In this document: positions 49,242-59,231 of the stretch, piece after piece
Numbering within the stretch: position 1 is the first letter of the stretch
How the letters are laid out: every line of letters starts with the position of its first letter
Origin: Symbiodinium natans
Lineage: Eukaryota; Sar; Dinophyceae; Suessiales; Symbiodiniaceae
Reading direction: 5' to 3'
NCBI GenBank assembly: GCA_905221605.1
Contig: CAJNDS010002088.1
Location: 594,001 to 658,000, forward strand
Length of the DNA stretch: 64,000 nt
The notes under the pieces: generated by a model
Databases searched by the model: none
What the model saw: the letters and a program-made list of their open reading frames with translations, nothing else
Told to the model about the DNA's origin: nothing
Translations under genes and position numbers: made by a program

Positions 49242-49576
49242 GTTTGGGGATTCGGGTTTAGGGCTAGGGTTTCAGGTCAAAGACCTATGTAAACCTTAAC
49301 CCTGGTACCGTACCCCTAAACCCTACACCCTCCTTAGCTACACCTGCAAACCGAATCCCTCTCAGCCTGAACTTCCGGAAGCCCTAAACCTTGGCCCCCC
49401 CCCCCCCCCCCAGCCTCCAAGCCTAAGAAGCCTAAACCCGATTCCCAACAAATTCTCAGCCCCTAAACCCCCTAAACCCTGAAACCCTAAAAACCCGCAG
49501 CCCCGAAAACCCCTAACCCTATAAACCCTAGCCCTAAAGACCACCCTAAACCCTAAACGCCCTGGACCCTTACAAG

Positions 49577-49652
49577 GAGTGGGGAGATCGAAGTCCACTG
49601 GATGCGGCGGCTCAGCTTTGAAATCGTGTTTTGGGTCTACTTGGGCCCAGCG
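49577..49652 (+). CDS. Exon, amphipathic/membrane-like
   Basis: CTTACAAG left, GTACCCTT right: SGEIEVHWMRRLSFEIVF then WVYLGPA. Confidence 0.55.
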
Positions 49653-50150
49653 GTACCCTTTTGCCCCCTTTGTTTAGGGTTTAGGGTTTTGGGCCAGGGT
49701 TTAGGATTTGGGCTAGGGTTTAGGATTTAGGGTTTGGGGTTTAGGGCTGGAGTTTACGGTTTTAGGGATTGTTCCCTTATAGAAACTCCAAAAAGGTTAT
49801 ACCCGTAATGCTGTATGCTTAGTGGGCTGGCTAACAAGTCGGGGGATCAGGGGATCTAGTAAGGAGGTACGAAGTAGGGTTATATCTACCCTAAAGAAAC
49901 TTGATATCCCTACTACCAACTAAGCCCCGACTCTCCAAGCGGGGTTCAGCGCTTGGTTTAGGGTTTAGGGTTTAGGGTTTAGGGTTTATGTTTAGCTGCC
50001 GAAATTTTGTGTGTTGGGTGCATCTGTACCTCGCACGTCAGGAAACGATGGTCAAAGTGCTTCTCAACTTTCAGGAATTGGCTGCGATTCCAAACCATAA
50101 AACACAACAACGACCATGAACTGCAATTGGTTCAGGGTCCAGCTTGAGCG

Positions 50151-50361
50151 TACAGGCCTCCAACGAAGAACAAAAGCCCCGGCACCCAAGTTCTGTAGAC
50201 CCTGCATTCCCTATCCCCGAAACACCAAAACCCAGGAATGAGACTAGCATGTACTCATCAGATATCAAGGAAAAGCTCAAATCCTTCCACGCCCAGGACG
50301 GCCGCTCGCGCGCCTCCTCAGAGGGTTCTTTGACGCTGGCCGCTGCGTCCATGACCCTGGG
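50151..50361 (+). CDS. Long exon, Ser/Pro/Glu-rich
   Basis: GCGTACAG left: SNEEQKPRHPSSVDPAFP then IPETPKPRNETSMYSSD, IKEKLKSFHAQDGRSRAS and SEGSLTLAAASMTL before GTTGAGTG. A 93-codon minus ORF overlaps. + chosen for composition and context. Confidence 0.5.
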
Positions 50362-50499
50362 GTTGAGTGTTGAGAGTTTAGGCTTTGGGGTTCTTCGGGT
50401 TCCTAGGGTTCTTAGGGTAGGGTTCTTAGGGTTGAGGGCTCAGGCGTGGGGAGGGCTTGGGAGAATCCCTAGAGAGGCCAACGCCCCCTGATTATGAGA

Positions 50500-51400
50500 A
50501 ATATATGGTTCAGGGCCCAAAAGGGGCCAGAACAAGCAGGGAATATTCCGTAAACTCTGTAGGGGTATCGGTCCTGATTCTGGGAATGCTCCTCAATTCG
50601 GTTTAGCAGGGTTTGCTGGATTTTCAAAAAGTGGCGTAGGGTTAGTGGCTAAGGGTTCTCGGGGAGTGTGGGTGGACCCTAAACCCTAAACCCTAAACAA
50701 GGCAAGGACCGCTTCCCAGAGAGCACAATACTGGGAATCAAAATCTACGCGCCGTAAAAATTGTAGTAGGGGTTTGGGACGGGATGTCACAGTAGTATAA
50801 ACTATATGAGGATCATAAGGGAGCAATATTCGTAATTATTCCGACTCCCATATTACCTGGTTTCATGCATCAGAATTAGAACCCCAATTCTAACGATGGT
50901 TCCTGTCACTCAAGGGGGCATTGGGCATGAAATTCTCGCTTCTGAACCTCAAGCCGTAGGCCTCTTCCTTGATTTGTATTGGGCTCTTTGGAAATCCCAA
51001 ACCCTAAACCCTACACCCTAAGAGAAGGGCCGATTGAAAGAGTTGGGAGCAAAACGTTGCGGAAGTCAGGGGTTTAGGGCTTAGGGCTTAGGGGCTTACA
51101 TGGAAGGTCCTTGAAATCCGAATGAATGTCTCGACAGGGCACACCGTTCTATAGGTACAGCTGCCTGAGGTATTTGTTGCAATCTTACCTTTGAAAGGGT
51201 TCTGAAGTAAGGGCCCGTGGGGGTTGTAGGGTATATAGGGGGAATGTAAGGGGTCCCCTTTCAAGGGCCCATACTAACTAAGGGACCATGATACTACCAG
51301 TCCTTAAGAGGGACTATCTTGGGGGAACTCGAATCTCCCTACTACGGACGGTTAGTATATGGGGGAACATCCCCTAAACCCTAAACCCTAAACCCTAAAC
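50500..51400. other. IE remnants and weak exons
   Basis: IE-E fragments at 50500-50590 and 50880-50990, IE-B right part 51180-51300, IE-D half 51285-51374. Possible small exons at 50701-50757 (GKDRFPESTILGIKIYAP) and 51106-51135 (VLEIRMNVST). Confidence 0.45.
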
Positions 51401-51410
51401 CCTAAACCCT

Positions 51411-51500
51411 GAAAGAGCCTGGAGGATGCTGATGCACTGCAAGAGCATGAGCGAGCACGCCGAGCTGGAGAGCTCCGTGTCTGGGTCATGGTTGAAGAAC
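51411..51500 (+). CDS. Exon
   Basis: CCTGAAAG left: AWRMLMHCKSMSEHAELE then SSVSGSWLK. A second frame is open. Confidence 0.5.
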
Positions 51501-51506
51501 ACTTTG

Positions 51507-51730
51507 CATCTTTATGAATATGCTTAAACCCAAGAAGGAACCTTTATGAATACACTTAAACCCAAGAAGGAACCATTATGAATACACTTAAACCCAAGAA
51601 CCTGTATGAATATACTTAAACCTAAGAAGGAACCGTTGTGAATACACTTAAACCCAAGAAGGAGCCTGTATGAATATACTTCAACCCAAAAAGGAAATTG
51701 TATGAATATACCTAAACCCAAGAAGGAAGA
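51507..51730. repeat. 33-bp minisatellite x7
   Basis: Unit CCTTTATGAATACACTTAAA then CCCAAGAAGGAA. Lies between exons 51411-51500 and 51758-51836, so probably intronic. Confidence 0.9.
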
Positions 51731-51757
51731 AATGTCATCATTTCAACAATGGTGCAG

Positions 51758-52056
51758 GTGTGGCGAGAGGCAGCTTTTGCAGCCCTCCGTGTGGTGCGGG
51801 CCGCCGCGGACGCTTGGCTACTTAGCCCGTTGGCCAGTTTCATCCCACAGAGCCCACTACCATTAAGTAAGGAATATACCTCAAATACAGAACATACTCA
51901 GGACCCCTTATAGTTTAAGGTATATTCCCTACATAGGGTTTTGGGATGTTTTGGGCCCGTTGGGGTCTTTTTTCCGTCAGGCGGTTTCGGAGCTGCTCTG
52001 GTGCAGGCCGTCTTTCTCACAGTGCCAAGAAATGTGCCAGCTGCGCAACATTCCAC
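51758..52056 (+). CDS. Two exons joined over an IE-E intron
   Basis: Exon 51758-51836 (ATGGTGCAG left): VWREAAFAALRVVRAAAD then AWLLSPLA. Intron 51837-51980 starts GTTTCATCCCACAGAGCCC (IE-E) and ends TTTTTTCCGTCAG. Exon 51981-52056 read in the continuing phase gives SGFGAALVQAVFLTVPRN then VPAAQHST. The join makes a plausible membrane segment. Function unknown. Confidence 0.6.
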
Positions 52057-52333
52057 CCTAAACCCCTAAACCGCCTAAACCCTAAACCCTAAGCCTTAAG
52101 CCCTAAACCCTAAACCAGCCCACGGGACCTTAGAGGTATAAAACGTGATGGCATGGCGGCGTAGTTGTTGGTTTTCTTTCCGGGTGGGTTCGGTGGGGAG
52201 TGGCGGAGGGCTTTCATACGAGGCTTCTTGACATCAACAAGTAACAGGAGAGCGTTTTTTGAGAGGGGGGGGGGGGGACCCTAAACCCTAAACCCTTAAC
52301 CCTTAACCCTAAACCCTAAACCCTAAACCCTAA

Positions 52334-52628
52334 ATTTAAGAGCCTCCGGCTCAAGCCGCCGACCCCGCTGGAGCATAGTTGAAAGGTCAGCCTGCTCGGC
52401 AGAGTTCTGTGAAACGTGGGTGGGAACAGGACCCAAACAGCCCAGAAGGCAGCCAGAAAGAAAAGACAGAGGGGGGGAGGGGGGGGGGGGGGGGGGGGGG
52501 GGGGAGGGGCAGGAGGGGGAGGGGGGCGGGGGTGGGGGTGGGGGCACGTTTTGGGGGGGTAAGGAGGGAAAGAGGGAGGTTTTCACCTCCTCAAACCCAT
52601 CCAACACGCCGCCAGGGTCGGCGGACCC
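52334..52628. mobile_element. IE-F copy 2 (290-bp duplicated element)
   Basis: Same ends as copy 1 (TTTAAGAGCCTCCGGCTC ... CGCCGCCAGGGTCGGCGG), CCCTAAA on both sides. The centre differs in homopolymer orientation (G-only here). Confidence 0.75.
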
Positions 52629-52688
52629 TAAACCCTAAACCCTAAACCCTAAACCCTAAACAACCTCAAACACCAAACCCCAAACCAG

Positions 52689-52801
52689 GGATCAAGCAGA
52701 GCAGAGTTCCGTGCCCGGCCCCCGGGGCGTTCCCCACCGAGGGCTCTGCGGCTGCCAGCCTGCTGGAGCTGGACGAAGGTGTCTCGACCGTTATCGTCAG
52801 G
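52689..52801 (+). CDS. Exon, 37 codons
   Basis: CAAACCAG left, GTATTG right: IKQSRVPCPAPGAFPTEG then SAAASLLELDEGVSTVIV. Very clean, phase 0 at the donor. Confidence 0.6.
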
Positions 52802-52841
52802 GTATTGTTTAGTAGCTGAATGAGTACACCTTGCATTTTTT

Positions 52842-52875
<34 letters not shown>

Positions 52876-53173
52876 TGATAATCCCCTATGGCACTGACAG
52901 CGTACACTTTTCGGGCCTCATGAACTCAGCAACTAAGTGTTTTTTTTTAATATGTTTGTTATTGCTTTTATGTTTGTTGTTGCTTTATGTGTGTGTAAAA
53001 TATGTCATGTATATATATATATATACATACATAGAGTATTCTCGTGTGTTTTTTGTTTCCTCTGGGGTTCGGTTGTTAGGGTTTAGGGTTTAGGGTATTA
53101 GGGTCACAACCGTTGTGCTGGGTCATAGCTGGTACACAGGTAGACGGTTGGAGGTCAACACATCAGCAGCCCA

Positions 53174-53321
53174 ATGAGTCCCCGGTTGTTTGTGAAGGAC
53201 CAAGCAGCTCGTTGTAATCACATGCGGTGCCATCAGCATGAGGCTGATGTGAAGAATCGTCTTTGGCATCAGGATGATCCGAATAAGCGCCTGTATGAGC
53301 AAGCCGAAGTCCTAAAACCCA
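53174..53321 (+). CDS. Exon, His/charged-rich
   Basis: ATG at 53174: MSPRLFVKDQAARCNHMR then CHQHEADVKNRLWHQDD and PNKRLYEQAEVL, until degenerate CCCTAAG. Cys/His content could be metal-binding, but no known finger pattern. Confidence 0.55.
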
Positions 53322-53515
53322 AGCCGGAAGCCCTAAGCACCATACCCCGAAATCCTAAGCCCTAAACCCTTCGGCTGAATCCTTCAAACCTGAACCCCCC
53401 CTCCCCAAACTCCAAGCCCTAAACTCTAAGCCCGAAAAAACACTAAACCGACACCCTAAACCCCAAATCCTAAGCCCCACACCCGAAACCCTAAACCCTA
53501 AACCCTGAACCCGAG

Positions 53516-53593
53516 GTGTGTTCAAGGCCCTGGCTGCCACGGCAGCCTTTGGGGAGCCTCTCGGCGGGCTTTCGCAAGAAGCTAAAAAATTGG
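53516..53593 (+). CDS. Exon
   Basis: AACCCGAG left, GTTTAGGG right: VFKALAATAAFGEPLGGL then SQEAKKL. Confidence 0.55.
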
Positions 53594-53699
53594 GTTTAGG
53601 GTTTAAGGTTTAGGGTTTAGGTTTTAGGATTTAGGGTTTAGGGTTTAGGGTTGGGGTTTAGGTTTTAGGGTTTAGGGTTTCGGGTTTGGGGCTATAGGT

Positions 53700-53799
53700 G
53701 GGATGTTCCCCCTTATACTAACAGCCTTTATAGGGATCAGAATAGGGGGTACTGGAATCCCTATGAAGGACTGTTAGCATAAGGGGGGGAACATCCCAA
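53700..53799. mobile_element. IE-D full copy
   Basis: GGGATGTTCCCCCTTATACT left, GCATAAGGGGGGGAACATCC right. TLR both sides; an IE-A-like fragment follows at 53830-53910. Confidence 0.8.
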
Positions 53800-54035
53800 G
53801 TTAGGGTTTAGCTTAGCATTTATAGGGTTTAGGGGGTAGTCATAAGTATAGTAACCTTTTCCTGAAAGCCCTATCTAGGGCACTTATCGCCCTACTTCTA
53901 ACTACCCATGAACCCACAAAGTTCATTTAAAGTCGTGCCAGCCATGATCACACTTGTCTCTGGGGAAGTTGTTTTTCTTTTCCGGGGGTAAGCGGCAGTT
54001 GTTGGGGGGGGTGGGGGGGGGGGGGGGGGGGGGGG

Positions 54036-54502
54036 GCATCACAGAGACACAAAGATACTCACAGCTTCGCTTCAAAGTCTCCTCTCCCCTTCAACCCGTG
54101 AATATGATGTACCGCTGTGCCTCCCAAGAAAAGAACATAGGGACCTCGTATACTATGCTTATGAGATATGAAGGGCCATTTGTCGGGGGCGCTGTTTCCT
54201 TTGCTGGTGGGTCTCGAATGCAGTTTAGGTTCCTTTGCCGGGTCCGAGAGGAATCTCTGGCTGCGGATCTTGTCGACACCATCGACACGCTGGCCGCTAG
54301 CATACCAAGTAGCACGCCCTTGTTTCCCTATTTAGGGCCAGGGTTCCGCAGAAGCACAACTTTTTCATTCAGAAGCTACTCGGCAACCGAGGCCATTTTC
54401 CTTCAGAGCCAGGCACGAGAGCCTGCGGCGCAAAAATCTTGGTATGACGACCGACAAGTCCTATACTTGTACCGCAACAACTTCCTGAGCCCTCAACCCT
54501 AA
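54036..54502 (+). CDS. Longest coding segment of the window (about 155 codons)
   Basis: Open from the poly-G tract: ITETQRYSQLRFKVSSPL, PVNMMYRCASQEKNIGTS, LMRYEGPFVGGAVSFAGG, LCRVREESLAADLVDTID, then SQAREPAAQKSWYDDRQ to TAA in TLR. An ATG upstream (54 codons, through polyglycine) extends it, but the G tract makes that doubtful. No TLR within. No known domain; a beta-rich middle is possible. Confidence 0.55.
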
Positions 54503-54518
54503 ACTCCTAAACCCTTCT

Positions 54519-54619
54519 GTTGTTGATGACAGCCGCCATATGGGCTGCTCACATCATGAGATCCACAGCTTTCAGAGTGGGTTCTTGGCGGTGTTCCTGG
54601 ACAAGAGCTCAGCGATTTT
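54519..54619 (+). CDS. Exon
   Basis: VVDDSRHMGCSHHEIHSF then QSGFLAVFLDKSSAIL. Right boundary in TTTAGGGCTTAGGG; a GC donor would be needed. Confidence 0.5.
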
Positions 54620-54665
54620 AGGGCTTAGGGCTTAGGGTTTAGGGTTTAGGCTTGGGGCTTAGGGT

Positions 54666-54776
54666 TACACCACCTGTCAGGGGATCGTGGCGCAGCACTT
54701 GCGTCCGCGCAGCTGGCATCTCGACAGCTGCCTTCATGCGCTGATCGTGCATGATGCGTTGCCTCTTGCCTGCTGA
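54666..54776 (+). CDS. Exon, two frames open
   Basis: YTTCQGIVAQHLRPRSWH then LDSCLHALIVHDALPLAC, TGA; or VTPPVRGSWRSTCVRAAG continuing the previous exon. Confidence 0.45.
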   Translation, partial: YTTCQGIVAQHLRPRSWHLDSCLHALIVHDALPLAC

Positions 54777-54834
54777 GAAACGGGGTTCAGGGTTTAGGGT
54801 TTAGGGTTTGGGGTTTGGGGTTTGGGGTTTGGGG

Positions 54835-55449
54835 TTTCATGTTGACCTCGCTTTAATTTCCCCCCCCCGGTCTCAATTGATTTTTCCCGAGCCACCCCCA
54901 AGCCCTGAGCCCATGGAAGAAAAACCAAACAAGGTCCCCGGGCCGGGAGTCCTTATTGTTGAGGGTTTTTGTTTCCTCATTGAGTTCCGGGATCCGGATT
55001 CCTTACTTACGCGGGGGGGAGGGAAGGGGGGGGTTTATAAATATGAGGTTAACGTTAGGGTTTAAGGGTTTAGGGTTTAGGGTTAGGGTTTAGGGTTTAG
55101 GGTTTAGGGTTTAGGGTTTAGGGTTTAGGGTTTAGGGTTTAGGGTTTAGGGTTTAGGGGCAACCCCGGCGTGTGGCTGCATTTGTCGTTGCATCCCAGCC
55201 CTCTTTGAGCCGACATTCAGGTCCCACAGAGAAATGCCCGCCCACAGATTCGAGGACAGGGTTTAGGGTTTAGGGTTTAGGGTTAAGGGTTAAGGGTTTA
55301 GGGTTTAGGGTTTAGGGTTTAGGGTGTAGGGTGTAGGGTGTAGGGTGTAGGGTGTAGGGTGTAGGGTGTAGGGTTTACGGTTTACGGTTTAGGGTTCAGG
55401 GTTTAGGGTGACGAGCATCAAACTCAAGGGATTGGACTCGTACCCCTGA
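54835..55449 (+). CDS. Three-exon model, two pure TLR introns, ends in stop
   Basis: Exon to 55053: DLALISPPRSQLIFPEPP, MEEKPNKVPGPGVLIVEG, FCFLIEFRDPDSLLTRGG, VYKYEVN. Intron 55054-55156 (GTTAGGGTTTAAGGG...TTTAG). Exon 55157-55260: GQPRRVAAFVVASQPSLS then RHSGPTEKCPPTDSRTG. Intron 55261-55406 (GTTTAGGG...TTTAG, with GGGTGTA units). Exon 55407-55449: VTSIKLKGLDSYP, TGA. Both junctions keep phase and the last ends at a stop. Product unknown. Confidence 0.6.
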
Positions 55450-55689
55450 GGTTGTACTCCTAAAGGATCCCCCTTAACAACCCAAATCTGCTCCGAATCT
55501 GGGCCGTACACTGCCTTAAGGGTCTTCAAAAGGTTTCCCAACACCCAAGGGTCTAAACCCTAAACCCTAAACCCTGAGGGTCTAAGGTACAACCCCTAGA
55601 CAAACAGCCCTCGAGACTCTTCCACACCCTGGGCCCCTGAACCCCTAAACCAGTGCTCACCCGCACCACCCCCCCAAGCTTTCCAGGAA

Positions 55690-55760
55690 ACTCTTCTACT
55701 CAAGGGTTTAGGGTTTAGGGTTTAGGGTTTAGGGTTTAGGGTTTAGGGTTTAGGGTTTAG
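55690..55760. repeat. TLR array TTTAGGG
   Basis: About nine units. To its right a frame is open to about 55880 (GAYSSWGGVLPVPTTQKN), a weak exon. Confidence 0.9.
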
Positions 55761-56098
55761 GAGCCTACAGCTCATGGGGTGGTGTACTGCCCGTACCCAC
55801 GACACAAAAAAACAGCATAGGCTTCTGCATCTACACCCTAAACCCTGAAACTCCAAAAGCCCCGAAAAGGTTGAAGCCTTAAACCCCCCCAGCCCCCAAG
55901 CCCCCCAAGCCCCTAAGCCCTAAAGCCCTGAGCCGAAAGCTTCTCTTGACCCATTGAGTTCTGAGCAGGGAATGAGGTCGGTAGGTCTCCTATACAATCC
56001 CTTAAAGGGGTACATACATGAGCCCTAAACCCTAAGTTTTAAGCCCTAAACCTTAAATCCCTAACCCCTAAAACCCTTACCAAGAGACCGCAACTTAG

Positions 56099-56201
56099 TC
56101 GGTCGCGAAGTGCCCCCAGGAGGCGGCCCTCGAAGCAGCCCAGCGGCGCCTCTCGCGCGGAAGAGGGATCGGCTACTGGACCCGGCGGCTGGGATCCTCT
56201 G
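56099..56201 (+). CDS. Exon, helical, Ala/Arg-rich
   Basis: GCAACTTAG left, GTGTTTAGGG right: SVAKCPQEAALEAAQRRL then SRGRGIGYWTRRLGSS. Confidence 0.55.
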
Positions 56202-56413
56202 GTGTTTAGGGGGTTGAGGGGGTTTAGGGTTGAAGGGCTTTGAATTTGAGGGGTTTAGGTTGAGGATGTTCAGGGGGTTGAAGGGGTTGAGGGGGAGAGG
56301 GTTGAGAGTTTTACCAGGGGCTATTACATCCCAAACTCACCTCCAATCCAGATTAAATACCCCCAAACCTAAACCCTAAACCCTAAACCCCACCTATCTC
56401 ATCCCCAACCCAG

Positions 56414-56484
56414 ATTCATGGAGCTCCCCGTGGGCCCTCGCCACTTCCGCGCGCGACTCCTTGAGGCCCTGGAGGCCGGAGGAG
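56414..56484 (+). CDS. Exon
   Basis: CCAACCCAG left, GTTTGGGG right: FMELPVGPRHFRARLLEA then LEAGG. Confidence 0.6.
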
Positions 56485-56833
56485 GTTTGGGGGGGATTTA
56501 GGGATTTAGGGGGTTGAAGGTTTGCTGGGGGATCGTCACTTGGGTTTCAGGGAGCTTTTGGATTTGGGGAGTTTTAGGGGTTCAGGGTGCTGGAGTTCTA
56601 GGTTTTAGGGTTCCAGGGTTTTGGGGTTTAGGGCATTGGGGTTCAAGTTTGGGGTTCAGAGTTTTTGGGGTGTGAGGTTGACCATCTAGTTTTGGTTCTT
56701 ATATGCGCTAAGCTAAGTACCCCCCCCCCCCCCCAGAGCCAAGCGCCCAGCCGAAGCCCAAAATTTTGGACCCAAAATAATCTAGGGGTCTTGGGGTCCA
56801 GTTTTGGGCATGGGAACGCGCTTACTTGCCCAG

Positions 56834-57087
56834 TTGGCTGGCTGCGCTTGTTCTGCGAGATCCTGCACCCAAACAGCCTCCCAAAACCCCTACTTGGAGG
56901 TTCATGGTACTTACTAACCAATTATAACTGTATTTATAACCCTACTTATAATACCCCTAAAGGGCCTTGTAGGGGTTATAGGGGTTATCCCAGTTATAAG
57001 TAGGGCTATAAGCCCAGTTCTAAGTGGTTATTAAGTCCCATGAACCTCCAAGTAGGCCCAATCCGCCCGCCCCTCGACACCCAAAGG
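56834..57087 (+). CDS. Two exons interrupted by an IE-A intron
   Basis: Exon 56834-56899 (TTGCCCAG left): WLAALVLRDPAPKQPPKT then PTW. Intron 56900-57055 is an IE-A element. Exon 57056-57087: RPNPPAPRHPK before GTTTAGGG. Removing the element restores a TA-flanked frame KTPRPNPPAP; splicing adds two residues (TW). Confidence 0.65.
56891..57054. mobile_element. IE-A element used as intron
   Basis: TACTTGGAGGTTCATGG and CCATGAACCTCCAAGTA are perfect inverted ends with TA at each side. Confidence 0.85.
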
Positions 57088-57422
57088 GTTTAGGGTTCAA
57101 AGGCCACTGAAGCCTAAAGCCCCCCGAAGACCCAAGGCCCTGAACCCTAAGCCGTCAAGCCCCCGGAGTCCCTCACCTCTTTAGGGTTTAGGGTTTAGGG
57201 TTTAGGGTTTAGGGTTTAGGATTTAGGGTTTAGGGTTTAGGGTCCCTCAAGCATGCAGCATGCCTGTTTTAAAAAAGGGTTCTGAAGTATGGACCCTGAA
57301 AAACCCTCAAACGCCCAAGCCCGAAAACGTAGAGGTGTATAAAACCCTGAAACTTTCACCCCTGAACCCTAAACCTTAAACCCCTAAAACCCCTAAAACC
57401 CCTTAGCGCCCTGAACCCGAAG

Positions 57423-57473
57423 CTCTCCGTGTGCCGCGCGCGCGAGGAGGAGGCCAGCAAGGAGGAGAGCCAG
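57423..57473 (+). CDS. 17-codon exon
   Basis: AACCCGAAG left, GTGACGCC right, phase 0/0: LSVCRAREEEASKEESQ. Confidence 0.6.
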
Positions 57474-57760
57474 GTGACGCCAGGGGCTCCTTTCTTGCAC
57501 CTTAATAGACCACTGGGTTTAGACTTAGGGTTTATGGGTTTAGGGTTTATGGGTTTATAGGCTTACGGGTATATGGGTTTATGGGTTTATGGGTTTATGG
57601 GTTTAGGAACTCAATAGGTGAACTTTTGCTGCAGATGTGGGTAGTTTAGGGTTCGGGGTTCGGGGGTAAGGAGGGCGGGGAGGCGGGAGGATATTTCATT
57701 CTTACTGTAAACCCTGCTTTGTACTCCCAAGTCCTTACGGGGAGGGGGGTTGGGGGGCAG

Positions 57761-57853
57761 ATGTTAAAGCCCTACCGAGATCTTTTTGGGTGGCGGATGC
57801 CTGTGGGTAACGGCGCTGAGCTGTGGGTCTATTTTTGGGCACCTAAACCCTAA
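57761..57853 (+). CDS. Exon, aromatic-rich
   Basis: TGGGGGGCAG left: MLKPYRDLFGWRMPVGNG then AELWVYFWAP, into CCCTAAA. Confidence 0.55.
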   Translation: MLKPYRDLFGWRMPVGNGAELWVYFWAPKP

Positions 57854-57914
57854 AACCTCAACCCTAAACCCTAAACCCTAAACCCTAAACCCTAAACCCT
57901 ATTGAATCCTTCAG

Positions 57915-58128
57915 CGAGACGTCCTGGCAGAAGAGACACGATTTCTTCCAACTTCCCTTCCGGAGCATTCGGCTTGCCTCTTCTCTCTGGTTCTTAGTAG
58001 GGAATGAGGGAATGAGGGCCCTCCATATACCCTTTTAGGGATGGTATCGGACCCTAAGGCCCTCATTCCCTACTAAGAACCAGCCAGTCTTCTCTCTGTT
58101 TGTCTGCCTGGTCTGCCTGCCTTCCTGA
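57915..58128 (+). CDS. Two exons with an IE-C intron
   Basis: Exon 57915-57989 (TCCTTCAG left): RDVLAEETRFLPTSLPEH then SACLFSL. Intron 57990-58083 is IE-C. Exon 58084-58128: PVFSLFVCLVCLPS, TGA. Phase 0 join creates a hydrophobic C-terminus. Confidence 0.6.
57987..58083. mobile_element. IE-C element, 24-bp perfect TIRs
   Basis: CTGGTTCTTAGTAGGGAATG at the left, exact complement CATTCCCTACTAAGAACCAG at the right. Begins GT and ends AG as an intron from 57990. Confidence 0.85.
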
Positions 58129-58359
58129 TTGCCTGAGCCGTGCACCCCAAACCCCAAACTTATTCAAACCGCCCTACCCGCAACCCTAAAAGCCCTTATA
58201 GGCGCCAACAAACTCTGAAGCCCTGAAAACCCCGGAATCCCTCTTAAAACACTCAAAGCCGGGAAGGATCTTGGGACGCTTTATGATTTCCCTTCTTGAC
58301 TTTAAGAGGAGCACATTTTGTGAAGTACTTTTTTCAAAGGGTTTAAAGGGGCTGAACCC

Positions 58360-58680
58360 TCAACCCCAAACCCCAAACCCCAAACCCCAAAACCCCAAAA
58401 CCCAAACCCCAAACGCAACCTGACCCCAAAAAACACCCAACCCCAAACACCAACCCCAACCCAAACCCCCAAACCCCAAACCCCCAAACCACAAACCCCA
58501 AACCCCAAACCCCAAACCCCTAAACCCCAAACCCCAAACCCTAAACCCCAAACCCCAAACCCTAAACCCTAAACCCTAAACCCTAAACCTAAAACCCTAA
58601 ACCCTAAACCCTAAACCCTAAACCCTAAACCCTAAACCCTAAACCCTAAACCCTAAACCCCAAACCCCAAACCCCAACCC
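58360..58680. repeat. TLR array CCCCAAA / CCCTAAA
   Basis: Long mixed array; ORFs here on minus (FGVWGLG repeats) are artefacts of GGGGTTT/GGGTTTG translation. Confidence 0.95.
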
Positions 58681-58688
58681 ATAGTCAG

Positions 58689-58757
58689 CGCCAGGTTGTG
58701 GCAGCCCTGCGGCAGCGGTCCGCGGCGACCGCACAGCCGGCGTGGGAGCAGACGTGA
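58689..58757 (+). CDS. Exon, possibly C-terminal
   Basis: CATAGTCAG left: RQVVAALRQRSAATAQPA then WEQT, TGA. Confidence 0.5.
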   Translation, partial: RQVVAALRQRSAATAQPAWEQT

Positions 58758-58814
58758 ACACAGCGCCTGGCTTATTGAGCTCTCAACCTCCTCTTTCTAT
58801 AGCCCCTTGCGAAT

Positions 58815-58880
58815 TGTTTACATATATATATATATATAACCTTAGCAAGTATATGTATATATATATATATGTATCGATCT
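58815..58880. repeat. (TA)n microsatellites
   Basis: Two TA blocks separated by ACCTTAGCAAG. Confidence 0.9.
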
Positions 58881-59037
58881 ATATCCCAAGGGAATATTGA
58901 ACATGTTAGTTTTTTTGAAAGTTGTGATGGGAGTATAGCTTTGGGGTTTTGGCTTTTGGGATTGACTGAGTGGGTTGAAAGAAGCGATCCGGGGGACCTG
59001 CGCAGAAGTTATGATTCTTGAAAGGGGCTGAAGAGAA

Positions 59038-59127
59038 AGGGTTTAGGGTTTAGGGTTTAGGGTTTAGGGTTTAGGGTTTAGGGTTTAGGGTTTAGGGTTT
59101 AGGGTTTAGGGTTTAGGGTTTAGGGTC
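59038..59127. repeat. TLR array TTTAGGG
   Basis: About thirteen units. Confidence 0.95.
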
Positions 59128-59131
59128 GAGG

Positions 59132-59231
59132 TTCACCCTCGCGCAGTACCCAGAGAGCAACGTTTGCCTAAGCAAGGAAGGTACCTCAGTTCTTCACCGT
59201 CAGCCTCTTGGTTTTATATTGTGCACCCTAA
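59132..59231 (+). CDS. Exon
   Basis: FTLAQYPESNVCLSKEGT then SVLHRQPLGFILCTLK, open from the TLR. GCGCAG at 59146 may be the acceptor. Confidence 0.45.

Noticed and set aside
58302..58551. Minus-strand FGVWGLG ORFs
   Set aside because: Translation of CCCCAAA/CCCTAAA repeats, as at 18608-18790 and 53355-53540.
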